Shown here: positions 1-12,073 of the stretch, one piece after another
Position numbering within the stretch: position 1 is the first letter of the stretch
How the letters are laid out: every line of letters starts with the position of its first letter
Assembly: GCA_937908275.1 (NCBI GenBank)
Contig: CALERA010000014.1
Location: forward strand, 1-16,083
Length of the DNA stretch: 16,083 bases
Reading direction: 5' to 3'
Origin: an uncultured Desulfarculaceae bacterium
GTDB taxonomy: Bacteria; Desulfobacterota; Desulfarculia; Desulfarculales; Desulfarculaceae
Made by a program: the position numbers and the translations under genes
The notes under the pieces: model-generated
The model's database searches: none
The model's input: the letters and a program-made list of their open reading frames with translations, nothing else
What the model was told of the DNA's origin: nothing

Positions 1-65
1 GCAGACAAAACCTCGACCTCCAGGTCATGGACCTCACCCAACTCGTCACCATGGCCCTGGAATGA
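1..65 (+). CDS. 3' end of an unidentified gene (partial)
   Basis: An open frame enters from the left edge and ends in TGA at 63-65. It encodes the tail RQNLDLQVMDLTQLVTMALE. The codons are GC-rich in the third position, like the genes around it, which favours a real C-terminus. Twenty residues are too few to name a family. The next gene starts 64 bases downstream on the same strand with no terminator between, so the two may be co-transcribed. Confidence 0.45.
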   Translation, partial: RQNLDLQVMDLTQLVTMALE

Positions 66-129
66 GCATCATCCCCCAGCAGTCATCAACCACGGTCTCC
101 CGCCATCAGGGCCGGAAAGGAAAACTTCC

Positions 130-957
130 ATGGGTATCGTGACCATTTCGCGTCAGGTCGGCAGCTACGGCGACGAGATCGCCGCCCTGGCCGCCAAGAA
201 ACTTGGCTATGAGTTCATCGACCGCGAGCACGTCCACAGGCTGGCCCAGGACTGCGACGACCAGTTCCGCCAGGCCTGCAACGCCTACGAGACCGAGTCC
301 AAGCCCCACGGATTCTTCGAGCGCCTGGCCTTCAGCAACCCCTCCCACGCGGCGCTCTTCGCCAGTCTCAACTACGAGCTGGCCAAGAAGGGCGACGTGG
401 TGATGGTGGGGCGCGGGGCCCAGGTGGTCCTGAGCCATTTGCCAGGGGTGCTGAAGGTGCGGGTGGTGGCCCCCGGCGAGGTGCGGGTGGAGCGCGTGGC
501 CCGCCGCATGAACCTCTCCCTGGAGGACGCGCAGGAATTCGTGCGCAAGTTCGACCACGAGCGCCGCGCCCTGCTGGAGGCGGTCTTTGAGTACGACCTC
601 TTCGACTGGAAGAACTTCGACCTGGTGATCAACACCGCCGCCCTGGAGACCGAGGACGCGGCCGACATGATCGTGCTGGCGACCAAGCGCCTGGCCCCCC
701 GTTACGACCAGGAGAAGATGCGCGCGGTGCTGAGCAACCTGGCCTTTGCCAAGCGAGTGGAGAGCGCGGTCAAGAAGCAGGTGGAGACCCTCTACTCCCA
801 GGACATCGTGGTCACCGCCGACGAGGAGGGCGTGGTGGTGCTGCGTGGCCTGGCGGCCGACATGCGCAGCAAGGCCCTGGCCGGCGAGGCGGCGGCCAAG
901 GTCCAGGGCGTCACCCGGGTGGTCAACAACCTCACCACTACCCAGTACAGCGTCTAG
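130..957 (+). CDS. Cytidylate kinase-like protein with C-terminal BON domain
   Basis: This 275-residue protein has two parts. Residues 1-190 resemble the cytidylate-kinase-like family (Cytidylate_kin2). They open with VTISRQVGSYGDEIA, the family's modified P-loop region, followed by the KKLGYEFIDRE segment; 'VVMVGRGAQVVL' near 90-101 is the conserved central strand. Residues about 207-270 look like a BON domain: paired hydrophobic strands around 'GVVVLRGLA' and a closing 'VQGVTRVVNNL'. BON domains bind phospholipid or act as a sensor fold, and are usually found in envelope or osmotic-stress proteins. There is no signal peptide or membrane segment, so the protein is probably cytoplasmic. A GGAAAGG Shine-Dalgarno sequence ends ten bases before the ATG. 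Related kinase-like proteins are often linked to signalling genes, but the true substrate is unknown. This is not the essential Cmk by sequence pattern. Confidence is high for the fold and low for function. Confidence 0.8.
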   Translation: MGIVTISRQVGSYGDEIAALAAKKLGYEFIDREHVHRLAQDCDDQFRQACNAYETESKPHGFFERLAFSNPSHAALFASLNYELAKKGDVVMVGRGAQVVLSHLPGVLKVRVVAPGEVRVERVARRMNLSLEDAQEFVRKFDHERRALLEAVFEYDLFDWKNFDLVINTAALETEDAADMIVLATKRLAPRYDQEKMRAVLSNLAFAKRVESAVKKQVETLYSQDIVVTADEEGVVVLRGLAADMRSKALAGEAAAKVQGVTRVVNNLTTTQYSV

Positions 958-979
958 CCTTTCCCTCACGTAAAAGCAC

Positions 980-1017
980 AGGGCCGGGCCCCCGCGGGGG
1001 TCCGGCCCTATTTTTTT
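980..1017 (+). terminator. Rho-independent terminator after the kinase-like gene
   Basis: A strong GC hairpin has outer arms AGGGCCGG and CCGGCCCT and a C/G-rich inner stem. It is followed by A and seven T at 1011-1017. It lies 23 bases after the kinase-like stop codon and just before the convergent alaS stop. Read in the other direction the hairpin is followed only by TGTGCTTTTA, so it may serve alaS weakly. Confidence 0.85.
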
Positions 1018-1035
1018 GGGCTATCGCCGGGCGGC

Positions 1036-3687
<2,652 letters not shown>

Positions 3688-3767
3688 GGGTCGTCCTTTT
3701 TCGCATTCGGGCCGCCCAGGGGCCCGGGTGGGTGTCCCCCGCGTCGGCCGCCGCCCGCCAGGCGCGA

Positions 3768-3785
3768 CCCGCACGCGGGCTTTTT
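3768..3785 (+). other. Small hairpin plus T-tract in the recA-alaS gap (plus strand)
   Basis: CCCG-CACG-CGGG followed by C and five T resembles a weak intrinsic terminator for plus-strand transcription. No plus-strand gene lies nearby, because both flanking genes are on the minus strand. It could stop antisense transcription running across alaS, or be chance in GC-rich DNA. Confidence 0.25.
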
Positions 3786-3854
3786 CAGATTAGCACATCC
3801 CGCCGCCCAGCCCGGGACCATGCCCGGGGGACGGCGCCAAGCCCCGGCGCGGGG

Positions 3855-4910
<1,056 letters not shown>

Positions 4911-4956
4911 GATCTCTTCCTCTCGGGCTATGGGGATGGGCGGGGCGCGGCTGCGC

Positions 4957-4975
4957 GCGGTTCACCGCCAGTATA
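4957..4975 (-). promoter_or_regulatory. Candidate recA promoter -10 with inverted repeat at the start site
   Basis: Reading toward recA, TATACT (4970-4975) fits a -10 hexamer. It is followed within two bases by the inverted repeat GCGGT-GA-ACCGC (4957-4968), where transcription would begin. A -35 is weak: TTGCTG lies 19 bases upstream. The repeat's position suits a repressor operator. LexA would be the expected regulator of recA, but the repeat matches neither the enterobacterial CTGT-N8-ACAG box nor the Bacillus box. Confidence 0.35.
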
Positions 4976-5021
4976 CACTAAACACCCGGCGAGTCAGCAA
5001 GCCCAACCCGGGGGCGCGGCC

Positions 5022-5615
5022 TCAGCCGGCCAGGTCCGCCGGGCCGGAGCCCAGGTCCCAGGCCCAGCGCGGGCGATAGATGGGCCCGGCCGGGGTCAGG
5101 CTGCTTTCCATCAGGCTCACCCGCCGTCCGCTGAACCCCGGCCCCCGCCAGGCGGCCAGGCCGGCCAGGGCCTGGGCCAGGGGGCGGGAGGGTGCGCTGG
5201 GCCCCCGGCCCCGGCGGGCGCGGCCCAGGGTCAGGTGGGCCTGGAAGCGCCGGGTCTCGGGCGCGAAGCCCAGCCCGGCCAGGCCGTCATCCAGGGCCTG
5301 GGCCAGGCTGGCCAGGGCATCCGCCTGACCGGCCAGGCCCAGCCAGACCACCTGGGGCCGGCTCATCCCGGGGAAGGCCCCGGCCCCGGACAAGGCCAGG
5401 TCCAGGGCCGGCGCGGCGGCGCAGGCCGCCGCCAGGACGCTGGTGATCTCACCCAGGCGGCCGGGGTCGGTCTCGCCCAGAAACTTCAGGGTGACGTGCA
5501 GGTTCTCCGGGGCCACCCATTTGACGTCCGCGCCACTGCGGCGCAGTTCGCGGATCAGCGCGGCCGCGGCCATCCGGGGCTCCTCGGGCAGCTCCAGGGC
5601 CGCGAACAGGCGCAT
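5022..5615 (-). CDS. thpR: RNA 2',3'-cyclic phosphodiesterase (2'-5' RNA ligase family)
   Basis: Member of the 2H phosphoesterase superfamily (LigT/ThpR). These enzymes open 2',3'-cyclic phosphates on RNA ends, and the family was first noted for reversible 2'-5' ligation of tRNA halves. The protein has 197 residues. Both HxTx catalytic motifs are present at the expected spacing: HVTL at 40-43 and HLTL at 127-130. The N-terminus MRLFAALELP is typical. The start ATG shares its A with the cinA stop (TGATG), so the two are translationally coupled. The frame continues far upstream inside cinA, but that part is out-of-frame cinA sequence. The cinA-thpR-recA order recurs in many bacteria; the physiological reason is not established. 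Confidence 0.92.
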   Translation of the reverse strand: MRLFAALELPEEPRMAAAALIRELRRSGADVKWVAPENLHVTLKFLGETDPGRLGEITSVLAAACAAAPALDLALSGAGAFPGMSRPQVVWLGLAGQADALASLAQALDDGLAGLGFAPETRRFQAHLTLGRARRGRGPSAPSRPLAQALAGLAAWRGPGFSGRRVSLMESSLTPAGPIYRPRWAWDLGSGPADLAG

Positions 5616-6847
5616 CAGAGGCCTTCCAGGTGCCGGCGCAGCAGGTCCAGGGCGTTCTCGGCCGCCTGGAGCTTGACCATCTGGCGGTCGCCCATGAAAC
5701 GCTTCTGCTCGGTGAGCACCCCGCCGGGATGGGCCAGGCCGAACCAGACCGTGCCCACCGGCTTCTCCGGGCTGCCGCCCTCGGGGCCGGCGATGCCGGT
5801 GACCGCCACCGCCAGGTCGCTGCCGGAGCCGGTCCGCGCGCCGGTGGCCATCTCGGCTGCGCATGGGGCGCTGACCGCGCCGTGGTTGGCCAGGGTCTCG
5901 GCCGCAACCCCCAACAGCTCCTGCTTGGCCGGGTTGGAATAGACCACGTAGCCGCGCAGGAAATAGGCCGAGGAACCGGCCACCTCGGTGATCCGGTGGC
6001 CGATCAGTCCGCCGGTGCAGGATTCGGCCAGGGACAGGGTCAAACCAGCGCTGTTCAGCAGTTCGCCCACCCGGGCCTCCAGGGTCTGGGCCCCGCGCAC
6101 CACCACGCAGTCCGCCAGGCGCTCCAGGCACAGGGCCTCCAGGGCCGCCACCCGCTCCCGGGCCAGCTCCGGGGTCTCGGCCCGGGCCGAGAGGGCCAGG
6201 ATCACCTCCGGGAAGACCGGATAGTAGCCCAGGGAGGCCCCGGGCACGCCATTGACCAGACCGGCCAGGCGGCGGCCCACCTCGCTCTCGCCCACCCCGA
6301 ACAAGCGGATGGTGGCGCTGGCCAGGTGGCCGGAGCCAAAGCGCGCCCCCAGCTCCGGGGCCACCCGGCGCTCGATGATGCGCGAGAACTCCGGCGGCAC
6401 TCCGGGCAGGAAATACAGGGGCTTGCCGCCATCCACCGTGATGCTGAAGCCGGCGCTCTGGGGGTCCAGGGGCTCGGCCCCCCGGGGCATCAGGGCCATG
6501 CGCCGAATCTCGCTGGTCACCGTCCGGCCCCGGCTGCTGAGCAGGGCCTCCAGCTCGGCCAATTTTTGGGGGTGCTCGATCAGGGGCAACCCCAGGGCCT
6601 GGGCGGCGGCGGAGGCGGTGAGATCGTCCTCGGTGGTGCCCAGGCCGCCGCTGACCACCAGCCAGTCGCAGCGGGCCAGGGCCTCGCGCAGCACCCTCAC
6701 GATTTCGTTAGGATCGTCGCCAAGATAGCTGAACCCGGCCAGGCCCAGCCCCAGGGGCCAGAGCCGGCCGGCGGCGTAACGGGCGTTGCGGTCGCTGATT
6801 CGCCCGCTGATGAGCTCGTCGCCGATGCAGAGGATCTCGCCGCGCAT
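5615..6847 (-). CDS. cinA: CinA-family protein: ADP-ribose pyrophosphatase / NMN deamidase
   Basis: A two-domain protein of 410 residues. Residues 1-170 form the molybdopterin-binding-like COG1058 domain, with GDELISGRISDRN at 9-21 and VSGGLGTTEDDLT at 65-77. Bacterial CinA proteins use this domain as an ADP-ribose pyrophosphatase. Residues about 255-410 are the PncC domain, with SLAESCTGGLIG at 272-283, YFLRGYVVYSNPAK at 295-308 and VTGIAGPEGG at 349-358. PncC deamidates nicotinamide mononucleotide in pyridine-nucleotide salvage. The Shine-Dalgarno is poor (GGGAGA is about 14 bases away). It is the first gene of a unit read toward thpR and recA. A good promoter lies about 75 bases upstream. 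Confidence 0.95.
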   Translation of the reverse strand: MRGEILCIGDELISGRISDRNARYAAGRLWPLGLGLAGFSYLGDDPNEIVRVLREALARCDWLVVSGGLGTTEDDLTASAAAQALGLPLIEHPQKLAELEALLSSRGRTVTSEIRRMALMPRGAEPLDPQSAGFSITVDGGKPLYFLPGVPPEFSRIIERRVAPELGARFGSGHLASATIRLFGVGESEVGRRLAGLVNGVPGASLGYYPVFPEVILALSARAETPELARERVAALEALCLERLADCVVVRGAQTLEARVGELLNSAGLTLSLAESCTGGLIGHRITEVAGSSAYFLRGYVVYSNPAKQELLGVAAETLANHGAVSAPCAAEMATGARTGSGSDLAVAVTGIAGPEGGSPEKPVGTVWFGLAHPGGVLTEQKRFMGDRQMVKLQAAENALDLLRRHLEGL

Positions 6848-6921
6848 GCCCCGGGCCGTCTCCCGCCGTGAATGCCATCAGGTGACAAGGCTGTAATAAG
6901 CCAGCGAAAAGCCAACACCGC

Positions 6922-6950
6922 AGGCTATCAGCCGGGGCATTTTTTGTCAA
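6922..6950 (-). promoter_or_regulatory. Sigma-70-type promoter of the cinA unit
   Basis: Reading toward cinA, a perfect TTGACA (6945-6950) is followed by a 17-base spacer and TAGCCT (6922-6927). Transcription would start near 6915, leaving a leader of about 70 bases. It is divergent from the histidine kinase promoter. Confidence 0.6.
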
Positions 6951-6976
6951 CTTCGGCCGCGGCTTCCGCCCCGCCC

Positions 6977-7006
6977 TTGACCCCGTGACCGCATGGCGGC
7001 TATCCT
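6977..7006 (+). promoter_or_regulatory. Candidate sigma-70-type promoter of the histidine kinase gene
   Basis: TTGACC (6977-6982), an 18-base spacer and TATCCT (7001-7006) lie about 60 bases before the kinase ATG. The hexamers match the consensus at five and four positions. The 5' ends of this and the cinA promoter are only about 27 bases apart, so one regulator could affect both. Confidence 0.45.
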
Positions 7007-7065
7007 CAGGAAACCCCGCGTGATTTTCCTGGTCGGCGGCCTCCGCGCCCGGTGGTGCGCGCAAG

Positions 7066-8478
7066 ATGACCCAAACCAAGCCCGATGCCAGCCTGAGCGA
7101 GGGGAAGCACCGCGCGGTCCTGCGCGGTCTGGCCCAAAACCTGATCCAGGCCGACAACCTGCCCCAGGCCCTGGTCAAGTCCCTGGCGGAACTGGAGTCC
7201 GACCTGGGCCTGGCCCCGAGCCGGGTCTACGCCCTGGGCCGGGGCGGCGGGTTGCGCCTGGTGGCCAGCCACGGCCTGCCCCCGGAGATGGCGGCCCAGT
7301 TGGACCGGGTGGAGCCGGGCCAGGGCTTCACCGGCCTGGCCGCCCAACGCCGCCGGATGGTGGTGATGCCGGTGGACCACCTGGACGATCCCCAGCGCCG
7401 CAAGCTGTTGCAGGAAATGGGGGCCAAGGCCATCTGCGCCCTGCCCCTGCTCCTGCACGGCGAGCTGGTGGGGGTGCTCAACGTGGCCACCCGTCTGCGG
7501 GTGGGCTTCACCCCCGAGGAGCAGGGCTTCCTGGACGTGCTGGCCGGTCTGCTGGCCGCGGCGGTGGCGGCCTGGTCCCGGGGCCAGGCCCTCTCCCGGT
7601 CCCAGGAGGAGCTGGAGGCGCTCAAGGCGGAGGTCGACCTCAAGGTGGCCGAGCAGGTGGGCGAGATCAAGCAGGAGCTGACCAGCCTGAGCATGGCCAA
7701 CCAGCGGCTCAAGGAGACCTGGCGGCTGGTGATGCAGGCCGAGCGCACCGCGGCCGTGGCCCGCTTCACCAGCGCCCTGGCCCACGAGCTGCGCAACCCC
7801 CTGATGGTCATCGGCGGCTTCGCCAAGCGCCTGGCCGGGGCCTTGTGCCAGGAGGACCCCCGCTGCAACTACGTCAAGGTGATCGTGCAGGAGGTTCACC
7901 AACTGGAGCAGCTCTTGGGACAGGTCTTCAAGCTCAACCGCGAGCGCGACCTGGACTTCGCCGAGGTGGAGGCCAGCGAGATGATGCGCCAGGGCTGGCG
8001 GCGGGGGATGGGCCAGGCCGGCCCGCCGAGCAACGACCCGGTCTGGGACCTGGCCCCGGAGCTGCCGAGCCTGGTCACCGACCCCGATCTGCTCACCCGC
8101 GCCCTGGGCAACCTGGTGCAGAACGCCCTGGAGGCCACCCACCAGCAAGGCCGGGTCCACCTGACCACCGGCCTGGACGCCCAGGGACGGGTGACCTTCG
8201 TGGTGGCCGACGACGGCCCCGGCATTCCGGCCCAGGAGCGGGCCCGCATCTTCGACCCCCTCTACACCACCAAGGAGTATGGGGTGGGCCTGGGACTGCC
8301 CTATTGCCGGGACATGGTGCTGCTCCTGGGCGGGGAGTTGCGGGTGGACGAGCGCCCGGGCGGCGGGGCGCGGTTCACGGTCCACCTGCCCACCACCCCG
8401 CCGGAGACCCGGCGTCAGTCCGAAGAGCTGGCCGAAACCGCCCCCGTCCCCGCCGCGAACCTCCAGGAGAAGGCCTAG
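7066..8478 (+). CDS. Soluble GAF-domain sensor histidine kinase
   Basis: The 470-residue protein has no membrane segment or signal peptide, so it should sense a cytoplasmic signal. A GAF domain covers about 15-170, with 'GQGFTGLAAQRRRMVVMPV' and 'ALPLLLHGELVGVLNV' as typical strands. A coiled coil rich in Glu, Lys and Leu spans about 172-225. The H-box TSALAHELRNPL places the phospho-acceptor at His240. The ATPase shows an N-box (GNLVQNALEA, Asn353), a G1 box (DDGPGIP at 382-388), an F-box (IFDPLYTTKE) and a G2 box (GVGLGLP). It resembles NtrB-like orphan kinases. No receiver domain or response regulator gene is next to it. No clear Shine-Dalgarno precedes the ATG, and no other start codon is available in frame upstream before a stop at 7021. 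Confidence 0.93.
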   Translation: MTQTKPDASLSEGKHRAVLRGLAQNLIQADNLPQALVKSLAELESDLGLAPSRVYALGRGGGLRLVASHGLPPEMAAQLDRVEPGQGFTGLAAQRRRMVVMPVDHLDDPQRRKLLQEMGAKAICALPLLLHGELVGVLNVATRLRVGFTPEEQGFLDVLAGLLAAAVAAWSRGQALSRSQEELEALKAEVDLKVAEQVGEIKQELTSLSMANQRLKETWRLVMQAERTAAVARFTSALAHELRNPLMVIGGFAKRLAGALCQEDPRCNYVKVIVQEVHQLEQLLGQVFKLNRERDLDFAEVEASEMMRQGWRRGMGQAGPPSNDPVWDLAPELPSLVTDPDLLTRALGNLVQNALEATHQQGRVHLTTGLDAQGRVTFVVADDGPGIPAQERARIFDPLYTTKEYGVGLGLPYCRDMVLLLGGELRVDERPGGGARFTVHLPTTPPETRRQSEELAETAPVPAANLQEKA

Positions 8479-8481
8479 ACC

Positions 8482-8664
8482 ATGCGCTGGTGCGACCTGA
8501 CCTGCCCCGATGCCAGTTGGCCCCGGGACGAGGCCGTGGACGGCAGCGGCTCCTGCCGCACCTTCGTGGCCCTGTGGTGCGCCCAACTGGGCCGCCTGGT
8601 GGCCAAGAACGCCCCCTGCCAGGCCCCGTCCCCTCCCCCGCCGCCGAGGGACCAGCCCGCCTAG
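8482..8664 (+). CDS. Small Cys-containing protein (unknown function)
   Basis: Sixty residues, starting three bases after the kinase stop and preceded by AGGAGA about 12 bases before the ATG, so it is probably co-translated with the kinase. Cysteines sit at 4, 8, 25, 33 and 46, in a C-x3-C-x16-C-x7-C pattern that could bind zinc or another metal. The central motif GSGSCRTFVALWC looks like a conserved core. The last 14 residues are Pro-rich and probably disordered. I do not recognise a named family. The spacing, ribosome-binding site and cysteine pattern argue for a real gene. A role as partner or output of the kinase is inferred from position only. Confidence 0.62.
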   Translation: MRWCDLTCPDASWPRDEAVDGSGSCRTFVALWCAQLGRLVAKNAPCQAPSPPPPPRDQPA

Positions 8665-8745
8665 GCGCTATTCAGCCGAGGGCAATCAACCGCTTGGCGC
8701 TTCGCGCCGAGGCGGGCGCTGGCCCCCCCGCGCAAGGTTCCTCTT

Positions 8746-8850
8746 TGTCATTGCGAGGAGCGAAGCAACGCGGCAAGCGCGAGCTGTTTTCCCAACCCGG
8801 CGCAAGTGAAGAAGACCGCGAGAGATTGCTTCGCTTCGCTCGCAATGACA
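8746..8850. repeat. Imperfect palindromic dispersed repeat (REP/MITE-like)
   Basis: The left arm TGTCATTGCGAG-GA-GCGAAGCAA and a right arm whose complement reads TGTCATTGCGAG-CGAA-GCGAAGCAA enclose about 55 bases. The arms differ only by GA against CGAA. The TCATTGCGAG...GAAGCAA core belongs to a widespread family of extragenic palindromic repeats seen in many proteobacterial genomes. It lies between the ends of two convergent genes, where it could also act as a transcription barrier. It encodes no transposase. Confidence 0.75.
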
Positions 8851-8896
8851 TCCGGAAGCTCACCACATCGCCATCACGCTAACCAGTCGGAGGCGC

Positions 8897-9679
8897 CTAC
8901 TTGCCGGAGGCGAAGGCCTCCATGGCCCGGTCCGGCGCGGCCTCGGCCTGGGCCAGGATTTGGGCCGGCTTGGCCTGGTCCAGCACCTTGACCTGGCCGC
9001 TGGGCAGGTCGTAGATCGCCCCCACGGCCATGACCTTGCCGGATTTGACCAGTTCGCGGGTGGCGGGGCTGGCCTTGAAGATGCTCAGGAGAGCCTGCCA
9101 GACGTTCTCCTCCACCGCCGCCGGCAGCAGGGCCGCGCAGCACTGGTCCGGGTGGTCGGCCTTGGCCCGCTTCACCGCCGGGACGATGGGGGCCACCAGG
9201 GGCGGGATGTTGCGCTCCCACTTGGCGTTGCGCCCCTCCACCTCGTTGATCACCGCCGTGACCGCCCCGCAGCCGGTGTGGCCCAGGACCATCAGCAGGG
9301 GGGTGTTGACGTGGGCCACGCCATACTCGATGGAGCCGATCTCGTCGGTCTGGGCCACGTTGCCCGCCACCCGGATCACGAAGACGTCCATCACCCCGAC
9401 GTCGAAGAGCACCTCCACCGGCACCCGGGAGTCGGAGCAGGAGAGCACCGTGGCCAGGGCGTAGTCGCCCTGGTTGACCGTGGCGGCCAGGTTCACCCGG
9501 GCCAGGTCGCGGTGGGAGGCCTGGGGCTGGCCGGCCACGAAGCGGGCGTTGCCGGCCAGGAGCTGGCCCAAAACCTGGTCCGGGGCGGGTTTGACCGCCG
9601 ACGACTCCGCGGCCCAGGCCGGGGCGGCAAGAGCGATGGCCAGGGCCAGGCACCAGAGACAGGACAGACCGCGCCGCAT
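8897..9679 (-). CDS. Exported beta-class carbonic anhydrase
   Basis: Interconverts CO2 and bicarbonate. The protein has 260 residues. An N-terminal signal peptide (Arg-Arg, then a hydrophobic stretch at 4-20) ends at AWA, with likely cleavage after residue 23, so the enzyme should be periplasmic. Zinc ligands and catalytic residues are visible: CSDSR at 81-85 (Cys81, Asp83, Arg85) and HTGCG at 134-138 (His134, Cys137). The linking strand DVFVIRVAGN is also present. GAGAGG lies about seven bases before the ATG. It is on the same strand as the upstream flavoprotein gene but separated by 94 bases containing a hairpin, so it may be expressed on its own. Periplasmic beta-CAs are known in other Gram-negatives; the role here (CO2 capture or pH) cannot be read from the sequence. 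Confidence 0.93.
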   Translation of the reverse strand: MRRGLSCLWCLALAIALAAPAWAAESSAVKPAPDQVLGQLLAGNARFVAGQPQASHRDLARVNLAATVNQGDYALATVLSCSDSRVPVEVLFDVGVMDVFVIRVAGNVAQTDEIGSIEYGVAHVNTPLLMVLGHTGCGAVTAVINEVEGRNAKWERNIPPLVAPIVPAVKRAKADHPDQCCAALLPAAVEENVWQALLSIFKASPATRELVKSGKVMAVGAIYDLPSGQVKVLDQAKPAQILAQAEAAPDRAMEAFASGK

Positions 9680-9702
9680 GCAGCACCTCTCAAGCTAATG
9701 TG

Positions 9703-9746
9703 GAATGGTATGCAGATCAGTCGTGGGGAAGCTCTGCTTACCATTC
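9703..9746 (-). other. Inverted repeat in the carbonic anhydrase leader
   Basis: Arms of 14 bases (9703-9716 and 9733-9746) pair at 13 of 14 positions around a 16-base loop. On the coding strand of the carbonic anhydrase, the right-hand arm reads GAATGGTAAGCAGA. No T-tract follows, so it is unlikely to be an intrinsic terminator for the upstream flavoprotein gene. It could be a leader RNA hairpin or a protein-binding site. Confidence 0.5.
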
Positions 9747-9773
9747 TGCCTGCCGGGCGCGGGCCAGTCCAGA

Positions 9774-10259
9774 TTATTGCCCTGGCTCTATGAAGTTTCG
9801 CTTGCCGGTGATCTCCTCCACCTGGATGCGGATCACCCGGGCCCGGGCCAGGGACTCGGGCTTGAAGTCATAGTCGCCCGGACCGGCGTAGTGGCGGGTG
9901 ATGGCGGTGAGCCCCAGGGCGATCTCCTCGGGGTCTTCCACCGGGGTGGCGCGGCCAAAGGCCACCACGCTCTTGTAGCGGCACTCCCAGGCGCAGGCCA
10001 CCTCGCCGGGCAGCAGCTCCACCTGCACCGCCACCGCGAAGGAGACCCGGTCGTTGGCGGCCAGGACCGCGAACTTGTAGCCCTCCAGGCCGGTGTGCAG
10101 GTAGACCCGGTCGCCCACCACGCCGTAGTTGAAGGGCAGGACGTAGGGCTGGCCCTGGTCGCACAGGCCCAGGTAGAGCACCTGGCCCTTTTCCAGGATC
10201 TGGTTGATCTCCGCGGGATCGCTGATGGCCTTGTGGGGTTTCTGGGGGGCGGGTGGCAT
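9774..10259 (-). CDS. Pyridoxamine-5'-phosphate-oxidase-like flavoprotein (NimA-like)
   Basis: The 161-residue protein has the split-barrel FMN-binding fold. Family features are 'INQILEKGQVLYLGLCDQG', then PYVLPFNYG (38-46), VYLHTGLEGYKF (52-63) and YKSVVAFGRA (95-104). This pattern is closest to the NimA/5-nitroimidazole-reductase-like branch, often annotated as 'pyridoxamine 5'-phosphate oxidase family'. True PdxH is larger and has different substrate residues, so a role in B6 synthesis is unlikely. GGAG lies about nine bases before the ATG. The substrate is unknown; these proteins usually bind FMN, F420 or heme-like cofactors. It is transcribed divergently from the sigma-54 activator gene. 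Confidence 0.85.
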   Translation of the reverse strand: MPPAPQKPHKAISDPAEINQILEKGQVLYLGLCDQGQPYVLPFNYGVVGDRVYLHTGLEGYKFAVLAANDRVSFAVAVQVELLPGEVACAWECRYKSVVAFGRATPVEDPEEIALGLTAITRHYAGPGDYDFKPESLARARVIRIQVEEITGKRNFIEPGQ

Positions 10260-10316
10260 GGCGGCTCCAAGGTTACGGGGTGGGTGTCAACGGACCGGAG
10301 GTTAATTCGCTGCAAG

Positions 10317-10345
10317 ATTCCTGCCTTCCCCCTCCGGGCTGTCAA
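10317..10345 (-). promoter_or_regulatory. Candidate sigma-70-type promoter of the flavoprotein gene
   Basis: Reading toward the flavoprotein gene, a perfect TTGACA (10340-10345), a 17-base spacer and a weak -10 AGGAAT (10317-10322) are seen. A second TTGACA occurs nearer the gene at 10285-10290 but lacks a usable -10. Confidence 0.4.
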
Positions 10346-10378
10346 TATTGAAAAATGAGGCTCCCCCCAGGGACGGGT

Positions 10379-10407
10379 TTGTGATCGAGCATACCCTGTG
10401 GTATGGT
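10379..10407 (+). promoter_or_regulatory. Sigma-70-type promoter of the sigma-54 activator gene
   Basis: TTGTGA (10379-10384), a 17-base spacer and TATGGT (10402-10407) lie about 65 bases before the preferred ATG. An in-frame ATG at 10403 falls inside this -10 box, which argues against that codon as the start. Transcription would begin near 10414. A perfect palindrome, CAACATGTTG (10421-10430), lies just downstream. Confidence 0.5.
10390..10405. promoter_or_regulatory. Operator-like inverted repeat over the activator gene -10 box
   Basis: CATACC-CTGT-GGTATG is a perfect 6-bp inverted repeat with a 4-base spacer. It overlaps the spacer and -10 hexamer of the putative promoter. A protein bound here would block RNA polymerase, so negative autoregulation is the simple reading. 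The TACC-N4-GGTA core recurs upstream of both sigma-54 promoters in this window. Confidence 0.6.
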
Positions 10408-10471
10408 TTTCATATTTGAACAACATGTTGGTAGGCGATCACACAATATTTTCCTGGGAGATGACGAGGCC

Positions 10472-12037
<1,566 letters not shown>

Positions 12038-12054
12038 GTAACCGCCCATAAAGC

Positions 12055-12068
12055 TACCGCAAGGTATG
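12055..12068. promoter_or_regulatory. Upstream activator site candidate for the porin-amtB-glnK promoter
   Basis: TACC-GCAA-GGTATG has the same TACC-N4-GGTA core as the operator at the activator's own promoter, and the right arm GGTATG is identical. It is centred about 110 bases upstream of the -24 element, in the range where enhancer-binding proteins bind and reach sigma-54 polymerase by looping. It lies between the activator stop codon and its terminator. Confidence 0.5.
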
Positions 12069-12073
12069 TAATA

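Noticed and set aside
8672..8866. Small minus-strand frame containing SLRAKRSNL and FAPRNDK
   Set aside because: These peptides are the usual translation artefacts of the GTCATTGCGAG palindromic repeat, not a gene.
10403..10471. Upstream in-frame start of the activator gene
   Set aside because: The ATG lies in the probable -10 box, has no ribosome-binding site, and the extra 23 residues do not look like part of the domain.
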